IMG/VR virus record: IMGVR_UViG_3300034375_000507
Coordinates: 1 to 40,804 of that record
Origin: a virus
Length of the DNA stretch: 40,804 nucleotides
Strand: one strand, 5' to 3'
Shown here: one piece after another, positions 22,865-30,548 of the stretch
How positions within the stretch are numbered: the first letter of the stretch is position 1
How the letters are laid out: each line of letters begins with the position of its first letter
Notes under the pieces: model-generated
The model's database searches: none
What the model was told of the DNA's origin: nothing
What the model saw: the letters and a program-made list of their open reading frames with translations, nothing else
Made by a program: the position numbers and the translations under genes

Positions 22865-24702
22865 TAGTATTTGATGTAGAAGCTGATAACCTTTTGGAAG
22901 ATGCTACTAGAATACATTGTCTATCTTACACCGCTGATGGTTCAAGCCCTACAACTCTATTCAAGTATGATGATATGCGTAAGCTATTATTATCTCAACA
23001 AGGATTGATTGGCCACAATATTATTGGCTATGATATACCCTTACTTGAGAAGTTACTTGGTATAAAGATAAAGGCTAGACTGTTTGATACATTACCTATG
23101 TCTTGGGTACTAAACTACAACAGACCTAAGCATGGTCTTGATAGCTTTGGTGAAGACTTTGGTATACCTAAACCTGTGATAGATGATTGGCACAATCTTA
23201 CTCAAGAAGAGTATGCTCATCGTTGTTCAGAGGATGTACGTATTAACTGGGCACTGTGGACTAACTTAGTTAAACGATTTAAGTTTATCTACAACGACAA
23301 TCTGTTACTAGATAAGTTCTTTAGGTACTTAGAGTTCAAGATGCGTTGTGCATCAGTAGCTGAACGTACAGGTTGGAAGCTTGATAAGTCTTTAGCTGAG
23401 TCTAGTATTGCAACTCTACTAGAGCAACAAGAGTCTAGGGTAGCAGAGTTAAAGACTGTGATGCCTAAGCGTAAGCTAATGACAGTGAAACGTAAGCCAA
23501 AGGTATGCTTCAAGAAAGATGGTACACCTTCTTCTCATGGTCAAAGATGGTTTGACTTACTGTCAGAGCATGGGCTACCTAATCATCATGACGAGCCTAT
23601 CTCTGTCGTCAAAGGTTGGGAAGAACCCAATCCTAATTCGTCCGACCAAGTTAAAGATTGGTTGTACTCTTTAGGTTGGAATCCATGTACTCATAAGTAT
23701 GTCAAAGAAGATGATGGTAGTGAGAGAACTATTCCTCAAGTTCGTAGTGATGGTGAGCTTACTAACTCAGTCAAGTTACTAGCAGAGACTAACAACTCTG
23801 TGTCTGTGCTTGATGGTCTTACTGTTATACAGCACAGGCTATCTATCTTCCAAGCATTTATTGAGTGTGAACGTGATGGGTATGTTAAGGCAGGTGTTGC
23901 AGGTCTTACTAATACTTTACGCTTCAAGCACAGAAAGCCATTAGTAAATCTACCAGGTGTTGATAAGCCTTGGGGTAAGGAGATACGTGGTTGTTTGATA
24001 GCTGATGATGGTTACGTTCTGTGTGGTGCAGATATGACATCCCTTGAGGATACGACTAAACGTCACTACATGAAACCTTATGACCCAGACTATGTAGAAG
24101 AGATGTCTAAGGAAGGATTTGATCCTCACCTTGACCTTGCTAAACATGCAGGAGCTGTGACTCAAAAACAAATTGATGATCACAACTCAGGTAAGACTTC
24201 ACTCAAGTCCTTACGCAAGAACTACAAGGTGGTGAACTACTCTGCTACCTATGGTGTTGGTGCGCCTAAGTTATCACGCACTACAGGTATGCCAGTGTAT
24301 GAAGCAGCTGCTTTGTTATCTGCATATTGGGATCGTAACTGGTCAGTCAAGGCTTTCTCTGAGTCTCAACTGGTTCGTACAATCAATGGTGAGATGTGGG
24401 TACAGAACCCAGTCAGTAAGTTCTGGCATAGTCTTAGGTATGAGAAGGATGTATTCTCTACTCTTAACCAATCAACAGGTGCTTACTGCTTTGACAAGTG
24501 GGTGGCATACTACATGACGAAACGTCCCAATATACTTGGGCAGTTTCATGACGAGTCAATTAACCAAGTTAAGGTAGGTGATGAGAGTGATCATACTGCA
24601 ACACTTAACTGGGCTATTGAAAAAGTTAACCAAGAACTCAAATTAAATGTTGACCTTGGTATTGACGTACAGTACGGTAACACGTATAGTGAAATACATT
24701 AA
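22861..24702 (+). CDS. DNA polymerase, family A with 3'-5' exonuclease
   Basis: A 613-residue T7-type replicative polymerase. The exonuclease is intact: Exo I Asp5/Glu7 (FDVEADNL), Exo II (LIGHNIIGYDIPLLEKL), Exo III (YAHRCSEDVRINW). The polymerase half has motif A Asp391 (GADMTSLED), motif B with Arg452, Lys456, Tyr460 and Tyr464 (RKNYKVVNYSATYGVG) and motif C His563-Asp564-Glu565 (GQFHDESIN). Tyr460 aligns with T7 Tyr526 and E. coli Phe762. T7 polymerase is 704 residues; here the thioredoxin-binding region and spacer appear reduced or replaced by a Lys-rich insert near residue 200. Assignment is certain. Confidence 0.96.
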   Translation: MIVFDVEADNLLEDATRIHCLSYTADGSSPTTLFKYDDMRKLLLSQQGLIGHNIIGYDIPLLEKLLGIKIKARLFDTLPMSWVLNYNRPKHGLDSFGEDFGIPKPVIDDWHNLTQEEYAHRCSEDVRINWALWTNLVKRFKFIYNDNLLLDKFFRYLEFKMRCASVAERTGWKLDKSLAESSIATLLEQQESRVAELKTVMPKRKLMTVKRKPKVCFKKDGTPSSHGQRWFDLLSEHGLPNHHDEPISVVKGWEEPNPNSSDQVKDWLYSLGWNPCTHKYVKEDDGSERTIPQVRSDGELTNSVKLLAETNNSVSVLDGLTVIQHRLSIFQAFIECERDGYVKAGVAGLTNTLRFKHRKPLVNLPGVDKPWGKEIRGCLIADDGYVLCGADMTSLEDTTKRHYMKPYDPDYVEEMSKEGFDPHLDLAKHAGAVTQKQIDDHNSGKTSLKSLRKNYKVVNYSATYGVGAPKLSRTTGMPVYEAAALLSAYWDRNWSVKAFSESQLVRTINGEMWVQNPVSKFWHSLRYEKDVFSTLNQSTGAYCFDKWVAYYMTKRPNILGQFHDESINQVKVGDESDHTATLNWAIEKVNQELKLNVDLGIDVQYGNTYSEIH

Positions 24703-24720
24703 CAGAAATGGAGTCCAATT

Positions 24721-25224
24721 ATGGCAACAAGAAGATTAAAATTAACAGGTATAGGTGAGTGGGCAAAAGTATTTGCTGCTAACAGAGATATGCTAGGGTA
24801 TGATGGTGTTTATAGAGAGTGCGATGGTGCATGTACTATTGATGTTATCTTAGATGAAGAAAATTTAACTGCACTTAAAGCATCTCGTTCTATTAAGAAG
24901 GGTAAGCCTGACCCAGAAGGAAGAGGACATACAATTAGATTTGTCCGTAAGTTTAATACAGGACGTGATTGGGATAGTGGAGCACCTGAAGTTGTTAAGG
25001 CAGATGATACGCCTTGGGACTATGATATAGATGGCACTATAGGTAATGGTTCTACTGTAGAAGTATTACTGTCAGTCTATGATACCAAGATGTCAGGTGT
25101 AGTTGGAACACGTTTAGATAAGGTTAAAGTCTTAGAGCATGTTAAATATGTTCGTGACGAGGGTGATTCTCCTCCACCTTCAACCGATTCTAAACCTGTG
25201 GCTGGGAACGAGGTACTGTTCTAA
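24721..25224 (+). CDS. Single-stranded DNA-binding protein (T7 gp2.5-like)
   Basis: A 167-residue OB-fold-type protein placed directly after the polymerase. It starts RRLKLTGIGEWAKVFAANRD and has the strand pattern of gp2.5 relatives (GHTIRFVRKFNTGRDWDSG, then GSTVEVLLSVYDTKMSGVVG). The tail is flexible and Pro/Ser-rich (EGDSPPPSTDSKP) and ends in Phe, as in gp2.5 where the terminal Phe and acidic tail contact polymerase and helicase; here the tail is only weakly acidic. A strong terminator follows 9 bases after its stop. Family is likely by context and shape. Confidence 0.78.
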   Translation: MATRRLKLTGIGEWAKVFAANRDMLGYDGVYRECDGACTIDVILDEENLTALKASRSIKKGKPDPEGRGHTIRFVRKFNTGRDWDSGAPEVVKADDTPWDYDIDGTIGNGSTVEVLLSVYDTKMSGVVGTRLDKVKVLEHVKYVRDEGDSPPPSTDSKPVAGNEVLF

Positions 25225-25233
25225 GCACAACTT

Positions 25234-25276
25234 GTGGGGTAGGTGTTTCCTTTCCTTTCTTCCTACCCCACTTTTT
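25234..25276 (+). terminator. Rho-independent terminator after the replication genes
   Basis: GTGGGGTAGG (25234-25243) pairs perfectly with CCTACCCCAC (25262-25271), followed at once by TTTTT (25272-25276). The 18-base loop is pyrimidine-rich. It would end or thin the transcript from the integrase-replisome operon. Confidence 0.9.
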
Positions 25277-25291
25277 AACTGAGGAGTTAAT

Positions 25292-26155
25292 ATGAAAACA
25301 ATAGATACATTAATAAAAGATCTTGAGGGTGTTCTCTTAGGACTTGGTGGTTGGAATGAAGCCATTAGTACTGAGATGGGTAAGGCTGTGTCTGATACAG
25401 CACTTGCAAGATTTAGTAAACCACAAGCACCAAGAGGATATCTATCCTTATCTGGTGTAGGTACAGACTGCGACAGAAAGTTGTGGTATAAAGTAAACAA
25501 AGCACAAGAAGGTATCAAACTCAAGGCTGAGAAGTACTTGATGTTCTTCTATGGTGATATGATAGAAGAGCTAATACTAGCTATGGTGAAAGCCTCTGGT
25601 CATTCTTGTGTAGGTATGCAAGATAGACTGTCTGTGCATGGCATTAAGGGACATCGTGACGCTGTTATAGATGGAATGACTGTAGATGTTAAGACAGCTA
25701 GCCCCTTCTCATTCAAGAAGTTTAAAGAAGGTAAGTTGAGAGAAGAAGATCCGTTTGGATATGTGTCTCAGTTGTCGTCCTATGTTTATGCAGGTAAGGA
25801 TGATCCTCTTGTAACAAATAAAAAAGAAGGTGCATTCCTTGTCATCAATAAAGTAACAGGTGAGATGTGCCTTGATAAGTATGACTTCAGTAAAGAGCTG
25901 AAGACTAAGAAGAAAGATATGCTACATGCTAAATCTTTGGTTGCAGGTAAAATACCTGATGAACGTATATCACCAGTACCTGCCAGCAAAACTAGTCCTA
26001 ATACTAAGTTAGCTAGGTCATGTACATTCTGTGATTTTAAGAATCTTTGTTGGCCTAATGCACGTAAGTTTCAATACTCTTATGGTGTTGAGTACCTAGT
26101 ACATGTTGAGAAAGAACCTAATGTAGAGGAGATCTTTGATGTCGAGGGCAGGTAA
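25292..26155 (+). CDS. PD-(D/E)XK exonuclease with iron-sulphur-type cysteines (Cas4/RecB-like)
   Basis: A 287-residue nuclease. The catalytic core is at residues 120-136: GHRDAVIDGMTVDVKTASP with Asp123, Asp132 and Lys134, plus Glu92/Glu93 upstream (DMIEEL). Four cysteines, Cys60 (GTDCDRKLWYK) and Cys244, Cys247 and Cys253 (CTFCDFKNLC), match the split Fe-S cluster of Cas4 and AddB-type nucleases. In phages such enzymes act as the 5'-3' exonuclease that degrades host DNA or processes ends for recombination, the slot of T7 gp6. A GAGGAG site precedes the start. Confident on fold, moderate on exact role. Confidence 0.85.
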   Translation: MKTIDTLIKDLEGVLLGLGGWNEAISTEMGKAVSDTALARFSKPQAPRGYLSLSGVGTDCDRKLWYKVNKAQEGIKLKAEKYLMFFYGDMIEELILAMVKASGHSCVGMQDRLSVHGIKGHRDAVIDGMTVDVKTASPFSFKKFKEGKLREEDPFGYVSQLSSYVYAGKDDPLVTNKKEGAFLVINKVTGEMCLDKYDFSKELKTKKKDMLHAKSLVAGKIPDERISPVPASKTSPNTKLARSCTFCDFKNLCWPNARKFQYSYGVEYLVHVEKEPNVEEIFDVEGR

Positions 26156-26483
26156 AGCCAAAGGTAGAACAGGTCAACAAGAAGTCAGGGATAAGTTACT
26201 TGAAACATTCCCTGAGTTTGAACCTGATGACATCAAGTCAACAACTATGGGTGACTCAGGTGAGGATATACAGTTATCACCTGCCGCACGTAAAGCTATG
26301 CCAATTACAATAGAAGTTAAGAGGCGTAAGTCAGGGTTCAAGACTGCGTATAGTTACATAGATCAAGCAAGTAATCATGCTAAAGGTGAGCCAGTAGTTT
26401 TTTACAGATCTGATAGACAACCGTGGATAGTTATGATAAGTATAGATCATTACATGGAGCTATTAAGGAACTGGAAGAAATGA
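26139..26483 (+). CDS. PD-(D/E)XK endonuclease, likely Holliday junction resolvase
   Basis: A 114-residue protein starting at the ATG 26139 with GAGGAGA upstream (a TTG one codon earlier is possible). N-terminal basic helix (SRAGKAKGRTGQQEVRDKLL), then the catalytic strands: GDSGEDIQLSPAARKAMP with an Asp, and ITIEVKRRKSG carrying the ExK. Size and order match archaeal-type Holliday junction resolvases and the phage enzymes used to debranch DNA before packaging, the slot of T7 gp3. It overlaps the exonuclease end by 17 bases. Fold likely, resolvase activity inferred. Confidence 0.75.
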   Translation: MSRAGKAKGRTGQQEVRDKLLETFPEFEPDDIKSTTMGDSGEDIQLSPAARKAMPITIEVKRRKSGFKTAYSYIDQASNHAKGEPVVFYRSDRQPWIVMISIDHYMELLRNWKK

Positions 26484-26716
26484 GTTTAAAAATTTGGGGT
26501 ATAATATCTGGACCAACATCTAGAGATGATACACCTGATAGTGAAGATTGGCCTGATGATGCCAACTTTGCTTTAGTATGTAGAGCAGAAATAAATGGTG
26601 ATGTTTTTGATGGTAACTTTTATTTTGAAGAACTTAATGATGCCTATGAATGGTCATCATATTTCTATGATAGCATTGAGCCATTAATAATATCAGGGTA
26701 TGAAAATGATTCTTGA
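26480..26716 (+). CDS. Small acidic protein, unknown
   Basis: A 78-residue acidic protein from the ATG at 26480, which overlaps the previous stop (ATGA); a longer frame from 26423 crosses the resolvase gene and is rejected. It contains GPTSRDDTPDSEDWPDDANF, then a beta-type stretch (NGDVFDGNFYFEELNDAYEW). No family recognised. Confidence 0.6.
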   Translation: MSLKIWGIISGPTSRDDTPDSEDWPDDANFALVCRAEINGDVFDGNFYFEELNDAYEWSSYFYDSIEPLIISGYENDS

Positions 26717-26740
26717 CTTGTATACCAAGTTAAATATAAC
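26713..26740 (+). promoter_or_regulatory. Sigma70-like promoter for the nucleotide-metabolism genes
   Basis: TTGACT (26713-26718), 16-base spacer, TATAAC (26735-26740) followed by TAG. The TATAACTAG block and the spacer length are the same as in the promoter at 11081-11108 on the other strand. Predicted start near 26747, just upstream of a short TTG gene and of MazG-RNR. Confidence 0.65.
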
Positions 26741-26754
26741 TAGGAGCTTTCACT

Positions 26755-26919
26755 TTGCTCTATGAAATTAATTTAATAATTAAGGTTGACCCATCTGCAA
26801 ACTTTCTAGAGGTTGACCCTAAGTATAATCTTGCCGTACTAGGTGAGGTAATCCAAGATCATCTGTATGATATAGATGATATAAATGTAACTGACTGTGA
26901 GGTAAAACAGCATGACTAA
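26755..26919 (+). CDS. 54-residue acidic protein with TTG start
   Basis: A small gene filling an otherwise empty gap. TTG at 26755 has AGGAG (26742-26746) 8 bases upstream, and its stop overlaps the next ATG by 8 bases (ATGACTAA). The product starts LYEINLIIKVDPSANFLEVD and is acidic, with a beta-alpha pattern. If transcription starts near 26747 the ribosome site would be lost, so it is best translated from read-through transcripts. No family recognised. Confidence 0.55.
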   Translation: MLYEINLIIKVDPSANFLEVDPKYNLAVLGEVIQDHLYDIDDINVTDCEVKQHD

Positions 26920-27121
26920 AATAACTATTGATGAACAAGAATTTGACACTAAAGATTTTACAGATACACAAAATCAAATTGTATCTATTCTAAACTTAGG
27001 TCAAAACTCTATCACACTTATTGACCATATGGCACAGTGTGTGAGGGCTATTCAGAATATGAAAACTAATGAACTAAAAGATTCATTAGGCATTGAAGAT
27101 AAACCAGAAGATAAAGAATAA
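26912..27121 (+). CDS. Small DUF6447-like protein
   Basis: A 69-residue acidic protein starting KITIDEQEFDTKDFTDTQNQ, a 'iTIdgkeyd..dlsd.ak.qi' opening followed by a helix (NSITLIDHMAQCVRAIQNMK). This resembles the DUF6447 family of small marine phage proteins with unknown role; I rely on memory of the pattern. It lies downstream of a promoter and ahead of mazG with a good AAAGGAAAG site in between. Confidence 0.6.
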   Translation: MTKITIDEQEFDTKDFTDTQNQIVSILNLGQNSITLIDHMAQCVRAIQNMKTNELKDSLGIEDKPEDKE

Positions 27122-27146
27122 ATATTAACTTAGTAAAGGAAAGAAT

Positions 27147-27464
27147 ATGGCTATTGGTTTTAGAGAATACCAAACAAAAGCTGCAAGCTTTGCTATTTAC
27201 CCTGCAACCCACAAAGTCCTGTACCCTACGTTAGGGCTTTGTGGAGAAGCTGGTGAGGTAGCTGAGAAGGTTAAGAAGCAAGTACGTGATGGTACTTTTA
27301 ATAGGCATGAAGTAGCTAAGGAACTAGGAGATGTACTGTGGTACTTAGCTAATCTTGCTAATGATATTGGTTATAATCTAGACGAGATAGCGGATATAAA
27401 TATTGAAAAGTTATCCAGTCGTAAGGATAGAAACAAAATTAAAGGGTCAGGAGATAATAGATGA
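27147..27464 (+). CDS. mazG: MazG-like nucleoside triphosphate pyrophosphohydrolase
   Basis: A 105-residue all-helical enzyme with the MazG metal motif: Glu34-x-x-Glu37 (LCGEAGEVAEK) and Glu59-x-x-Asp62 (KELGDVLWYLANLA). It hydrolyses NTPs or dNTPs to the monophosphate, and in phages is thought to clean or redirect the nucleotide pool (or ppGpp) during infection. Size fits the short phage single-domain type. It overlaps the RNR start by 4 bases, which supports a dNTP-related job. Confidence 0.9.
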   Translation: MAIGFREYQTKAASFAIYPATHKVLYPTLGLCGEAGEVAEKVKKQVRDGTFNRHEVAKELGDVLWYLANLANDIGYNLDEIADINIEKLSSRKDRNKIKGSGDNR

Positions 27465-29368
27465 ACAACACACTACCAACGGATTATCAATCCTTTATAC
27501 ATAAGTCACGTTATGCACGTTGGCTAGATGATGAAGGCCGTAGGGAAACATGGAGTGAAACAGTAGATCGCTACATGAAGAACTTAGTACGTCCAGCTTT
27601 AGGCGATAAGCCTAAGCAGATAGCTGAGATTGAACAAGCTATACTAGGACTAGAAGTAATGCCTTCTATGAGGGCATTGATGACAGCTGGTCCAGCTTTA
27701 GCTCGTGACAATACAGCAGGTTATAACTGTTCTTATCTAGCAGTAGATGATATCAAAGCATTTGATGAAGCTATGTTTATACTTCTTTGTGGTACAGGTG
27801 TTGGGTTCTCAGTTGAACGTCAGTCAGTACGTAAGCTACCTGAAGTACCTGAACTTATGTACGACAGTGAAACTACTATTGTAGTTAAGGATAGTAAAGA
27901 AGGTTGGGCTAAGTCACTACGTCAGATGATTGCTCTACTATATAGTGGTGAGATACCTAAGTGGGATGTGTCTAAGGTACGACCTGCAGGTGCAAAGCTA
28001 AAGACATTTGGTGGTAGAGCATCAGGTCCGATGCCTTTGATTGATCTGTTTAACTTTGTAATCAAGACATTCAAAGATGCTAAAGGACGTAAGCTATCGT
28101 CACTAGAGTGTCACGACATCATGTGTAAGATTGGTGAAGTAGTAGTGGTAGGTGGTGTTCGTAGATCAGCTATGATCTCACTATCTAATCTATCTGATGA
28201 TCGTATGAGACATGCTAAGTCAGGTTCATGGTGGGACAATGATCCACAACGAGCATTGGCTAACAACTCTGTGTCATACACTGAGAAGCCTGACAGTCTA
28301 TCATTTATGCGTGAGTGGATGGCATTAGTTGAGTCAGGTTCAGGTGAACGTGGTATCTTCAACAGGCAAGCATCTAAGAAACAAGCTGCTAAGAATGGTA
28401 GACGTGACCCTAACTTTGAGTTCGGAACTAATCCATGTAGCGAAATAATTTTACGGCCTAATCAATTCTGTAATTTAACTGAGGTAGTTGTAAGAGCTAC
28501 TGATAGTACAGAAGACTTAGAACGTAAGGTACGTATTGCTACTATCTTAGGTACAATACAATCATCATTTACTAAGTTCCCATACTTACGTAAGGCTTGG
28601 CAGAACAACACTGAAGAAGAAAGACTACTCGGTGTTTCTATGACAGGTATTATGGATAATCCATTAACAACAAAAGCTAACAAAGGACTGGAGAAAACTC
28701 TTGAGCATCTCAAACAAATCGCCGTTACTACTAATGCTAAGTGGGCTGAACGCCTTGATATCCCTGTCAGTACTGCTATCAGCTGTGTTAAACCAAGCGG
28801 TACTGTCAGCCAACTGGTTGACTCTAGCAGTGGCATACACGCTCGTCACTCAGCCTATTATATTCGCACTGTACGTGGAGACAACAAAGACCCGTTGACA
28901 CAGTTCATGATGGATCAGGGTATACCCAATGAGCCAGACGTAATGAAGCCTGACCAGACTACAGTGTTTAGCTTCCCTATGAAAGCACCAGAAGGTGCAA
29001 CAGTTACTGCAGACATGTCAGCTATAGAACAGCTAGAGATGTGGTTAGCCTATCAGAGATCATGGTGTGAACATAAACCATCTGTTACTATCAATGTAAA
29101 GAACAACGAATGGTTTGAGGTAGGTGCATTTGTGTACAAACACTTCGATGAAATGTCAGGTGTATCATTCCTACCATTCAATGAACACACATATCAGCAA
29201 GCACCTTATCAGGATTGTTTAGCTACAGACTATCATATACTTTTAGATAAGATGCCTGATAGTATTGATTGGGATAAGTTATCTGAGTATGAACAGGAAG
29301 ACAACACAGCAGGTAGTCAGACACTAGCATGTAGTGGTGATAGCTGTGAGATAGTTGACTTAGTTTGA
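27461..29368 (+). CDS. Class II (adenosylcobalamin-dependent) ribonucleotide reductase
   Basis: A 635-residue monomer-type reductase that converts ribonucleotides to deoxyribonucleotides using coenzyme B12, so no oxygen or small subunit is needed. The active-site loop is Asn324-Pro-Cys326-Ser-Glu328 (TNPCSEIILRPNQ). A radical-family pattern, NCSYLAVDDIKAFDEAM, and CGTGVGFSVER lie upstream; KPSGTVSQLVDSSSGIHARH follows. The C-terminal redox pair is Cys624/Cys629 (LACSGDSCEIVDL), as in Lactobacillus-type RTPR. A glutaredoxin gene overlaps its stop and can reduce that pair. No nrdB-like gene is present. Strong assignment. Confidence 0.94.
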   Translation: MNNTLPTDYQSFIHKSRYARWLDDEGRRETWSETVDRYMKNLVRPALGDKPKQIAEIEQAILGLEVMPSMRALMTAGPALARDNTAGYNCSYLAVDDIKAFDEAMFILLCGTGVGFSVERQSVRKLPEVPELMYDSETTIVVKDSKEGWAKSLRQMIALLYSGEIPKWDVSKVRPAGAKLKTFGGRASGPMPLIDLFNFVIKTFKDAKGRKLSSLECHDIMCKIGEVVVVGGVRRSAMISLSNLSDDRMRHAKSGSWWDNDPQRALANNSVSYTEKPDSLSFMREWMALVESGSGERGIFNRQASKKQAAKNGRRDPNFEFGTNPCSEIILRPNQFCNLTEVVVRATDSTEDLERKVRIATILGTIQSSFTKFPYLRKAWQNNTEEERLLGVSMTGIMDNPLTTKANKGLEKTLEHLKQIAVTTNAKWAERLDIPVSTAISCVKPSGTVSQLVDSSSGIHARHSAYYIRTVRGDNKDPLTQFMMDQGIPNEPDVMKPDQTTVFSFPMKAPEGATVTADMSAIEQLEMWLAYQRSWCEHKPSVTINVKNNEWFEVGAFVYKHFDEMSGVSFLPFNEHTYQQAPYQDCLATDYHILLDKMPDSIDWDKLSEYEQEDNTAGSQTLACSGDSCEIVDLV

Positions 29369-29387
29369 TGTGGATAGTAATAACTAG
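29355..29387 (+). promoter_or_regulatory. Weak candidate promoter at RNR/glutaredoxin junction
   Basis: TTGACT (29355-29360), 17 bases, TAATAA (29378-29383), continuing into ACTAG so that the block reads AATAACTAG, close to the TATAACTAG of two other promoters. It lies in coding sequence, so chance is quite possible. Confidence 0.3.
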
Positions 29388-29616
29388 AAACGAATGTAAC
29401 TTCTGTGATGCCTCTTTACAATTACTAAGAGGTGTTGCAGGAAGTCAAGTTACAACATATAATGTACAGTCATCAAGTAGTAAATGGTTGTTGACTTTAA
29501 TGCGTAAATCAGGGTACACTACAGTACCGCAAATATTTAAACCAGATGGCACTCACCTTGGGGGCTACACAGAACTAAAGGAATACCTAGATGAAACCAG
29601 TAAGAAAAAACTTTAG
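29368..29616 (+). CDS. Glutaredoxin
   Basis: An 82-residue thioredoxin-fold protein with the redox motif Cys10-Asn-Phe-Cys13, the cis-proline Pro54 in TTVPQIF and the glutathione-site GGYTELKEYL. The ATG at 29368 overlaps the RNR stop (TGATG). It reduces the ribonucleotide reductase's cysteine pair with electrons from glutathione or thioredoxin reductase. Normal length for phage glutaredoxins. Confidence 0.9.
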   Translation: MWIVITRNECNFCDASLQLLRGVAGSQVTTYNVQSSSSKWLLTLMRKSGYTTVPQIFKPDGTHLGGYTELKEYLDETSKKKL

Positions 29617-30037
29617 CAGAGCATTGTATCAAGCTTACGATAAGAAAGCTAAAGACACTTTGGTTAAACTCTTAAAATCAAAAGGACATACTATAGTTAA
29701 TACCGAAGAAAACTATTTTGTAGATGTCGTCTCTCAGAAAGATGGATATACATACTTCAACGAGGCTGAAGTCAAAGTAGCTTGGAAGGAAGATTGGCCT
29801 ACACATTGGTCTGAGATCCGTATACCAGAACGTAAGCAACGTTTACTGGATAAGTATGATGGTACTAATGGGGTGTTAAATTTCTATGTATTCCGTGAGG
29901 ATATGAAACAAGTATGGCGTATCAAAGACACATTGCTAACTCAAGAAAGTTTAGCTGAAGCTAAGGGTAGGTACATACAGAAAGGTGAACTGTTCTTTCA
30001 CATCCCCTATACATCAGCAGAGTTGGTGAATACATAA
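29591..30037 (+). CDS. Putative PD-(D/E)XK-fold protein
   Basis: A 148-residue protein that starts inside the glutaredoxin end (26-base overlap). N-terminal basic helix (NFSRALYQAYDKKAKDTLVK), then a strand with Asp (NYFVDVVSQKDGY) and a strand with ExK (FNEAEVKVAWK), followed by ERKQRLLDKY. The Asp/ExK spacing and topology fit a restriction-endonuclease-like fold; similar proteins occur next to DUF3310 genes in marine phages as far as I recall. It could be a structural relative without activity. Start could also be slightly downstream. Confidence 0.55.
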   Translation: MKPVRKNFSRALYQAYDKKAKDTLVKLLKSKGHTIVNTEENYFVDVVSQKDGYTYFNEAEVKVAWKEDWPTHWSEIRIPERKQRLLDKYDGTNGVLNFYVFREDMKQVWRIKDTLLTQESLAEAKGRYIQKGELFFHIPYTSAELVNT

Positions 30038-30063
30038 TGGCTAAATGGAAGGAGTTTCACATA

Positions 30064-30306
30064 ATGAAAGATCAAGAAACATTTGATCCAGTAGAACGTC
30101 CTGCTCACTATAACCAAGAAGGAGTAGAGTGTATTGATTATATACGACAAGTTCTTGGTTTAGATGGGTTCATCGCTTACTGTCATGGAAATATGATTAA
30201 GTATTCACATAGATATAGGTACAAAGGTAATGGTGTAGAGGATATGAAGAAAGCAGAATGGTATCTTAAAAGAATGAATGAAGCACTGGCAGAAAAATAT
30301 AAATAG
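30064..30306 (+). CDS. DUF3310 protein
   Basis: An 80-residue protein from the ATG at 30064, supported by AAGGAG 9 bases upstream; an earlier ATG at 30037 overlaps the previous stop and is also possible. The DUF3310 pattern is complete: ERPAHYNQEGVECIDYIRQV, then GFIAYCHGNMIKYSHRYRYK, then DMKKAEWYLKRM. DUF3310 is widespread in phages (T7 gp1.1-type neighbours, cyanophages) and is called a nucleotide kinase-like protein in some annotations, without firm proof. Confidence 0.85.
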   Translation: MKDQETFDPVERPAHYNQEGVECIDYIRQVLGLDGFIAYCHGNMIKYSHRYRYKGNGVEDMKKAEWYLKRMNEALAEKYK

Positions 30307-30314
30307 GGTGATAC

Positions 30315-30548
30315 ATGGGCAGACCAACTAAAGCAGAGCAGAATAATTTACCACCTCTAGAAGAGGAAGCTAAAGCCTATACTAAAAAGAAGAGGCCAAA
30401 AGAAAAACCCCTAACCTCTCGCCTATACCTGACAGGTCAAGCCTTGTCGGGTATACTTGCAAGTGGTAGGGGTTCTGGTCGTACTGATGAAGTTAAACGT
30501 GAAGCTTATGGTTGGGCTGATCACATATTAGAAGATGATGATGATTAA
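30315..30548 (+). CDS. Last plus-strand gene, unknown basic/acidic protein
   Basis: A 77-residue protein with a basic first half (GRPTKAEQNNLPPLEEEAKA, then KKKRPKEKPLTSR) and an acidic end (ILEDDDD). The opening GRPTKAE resembles the start of some small terminase or HTH proteins, but too little follows to call it. Its coding DNA contains a long nested hairpin (30406-30474). The stop overlaps the stop of the convergent minus-strand gene by 4 bases. Confidence 0.6.
   Translation: MGRPTKAEQNNLPPLEEEAKAYTKKKRPKEKPLTSRLYLTGQALSGILASGRGSGRTDEVKREAYGWADHILEDDDD
30406..30474. terminator. Nested hairpin inside the last plus-strand gene
   Basis: Outer stem AACCCCTA (30406-30413) with TAGGGGTT (30467-30474); inner stem TATACCTGACA (30424-30434) with TGTCGGGTATA (30445-30455), 11 pairs with one wobble. 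It lies about 70 bases before the convergent stop codons, so it could be a bidirectional terminator or mRNA 3'-end protector, although there is no T run. Confidence 0.45.
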
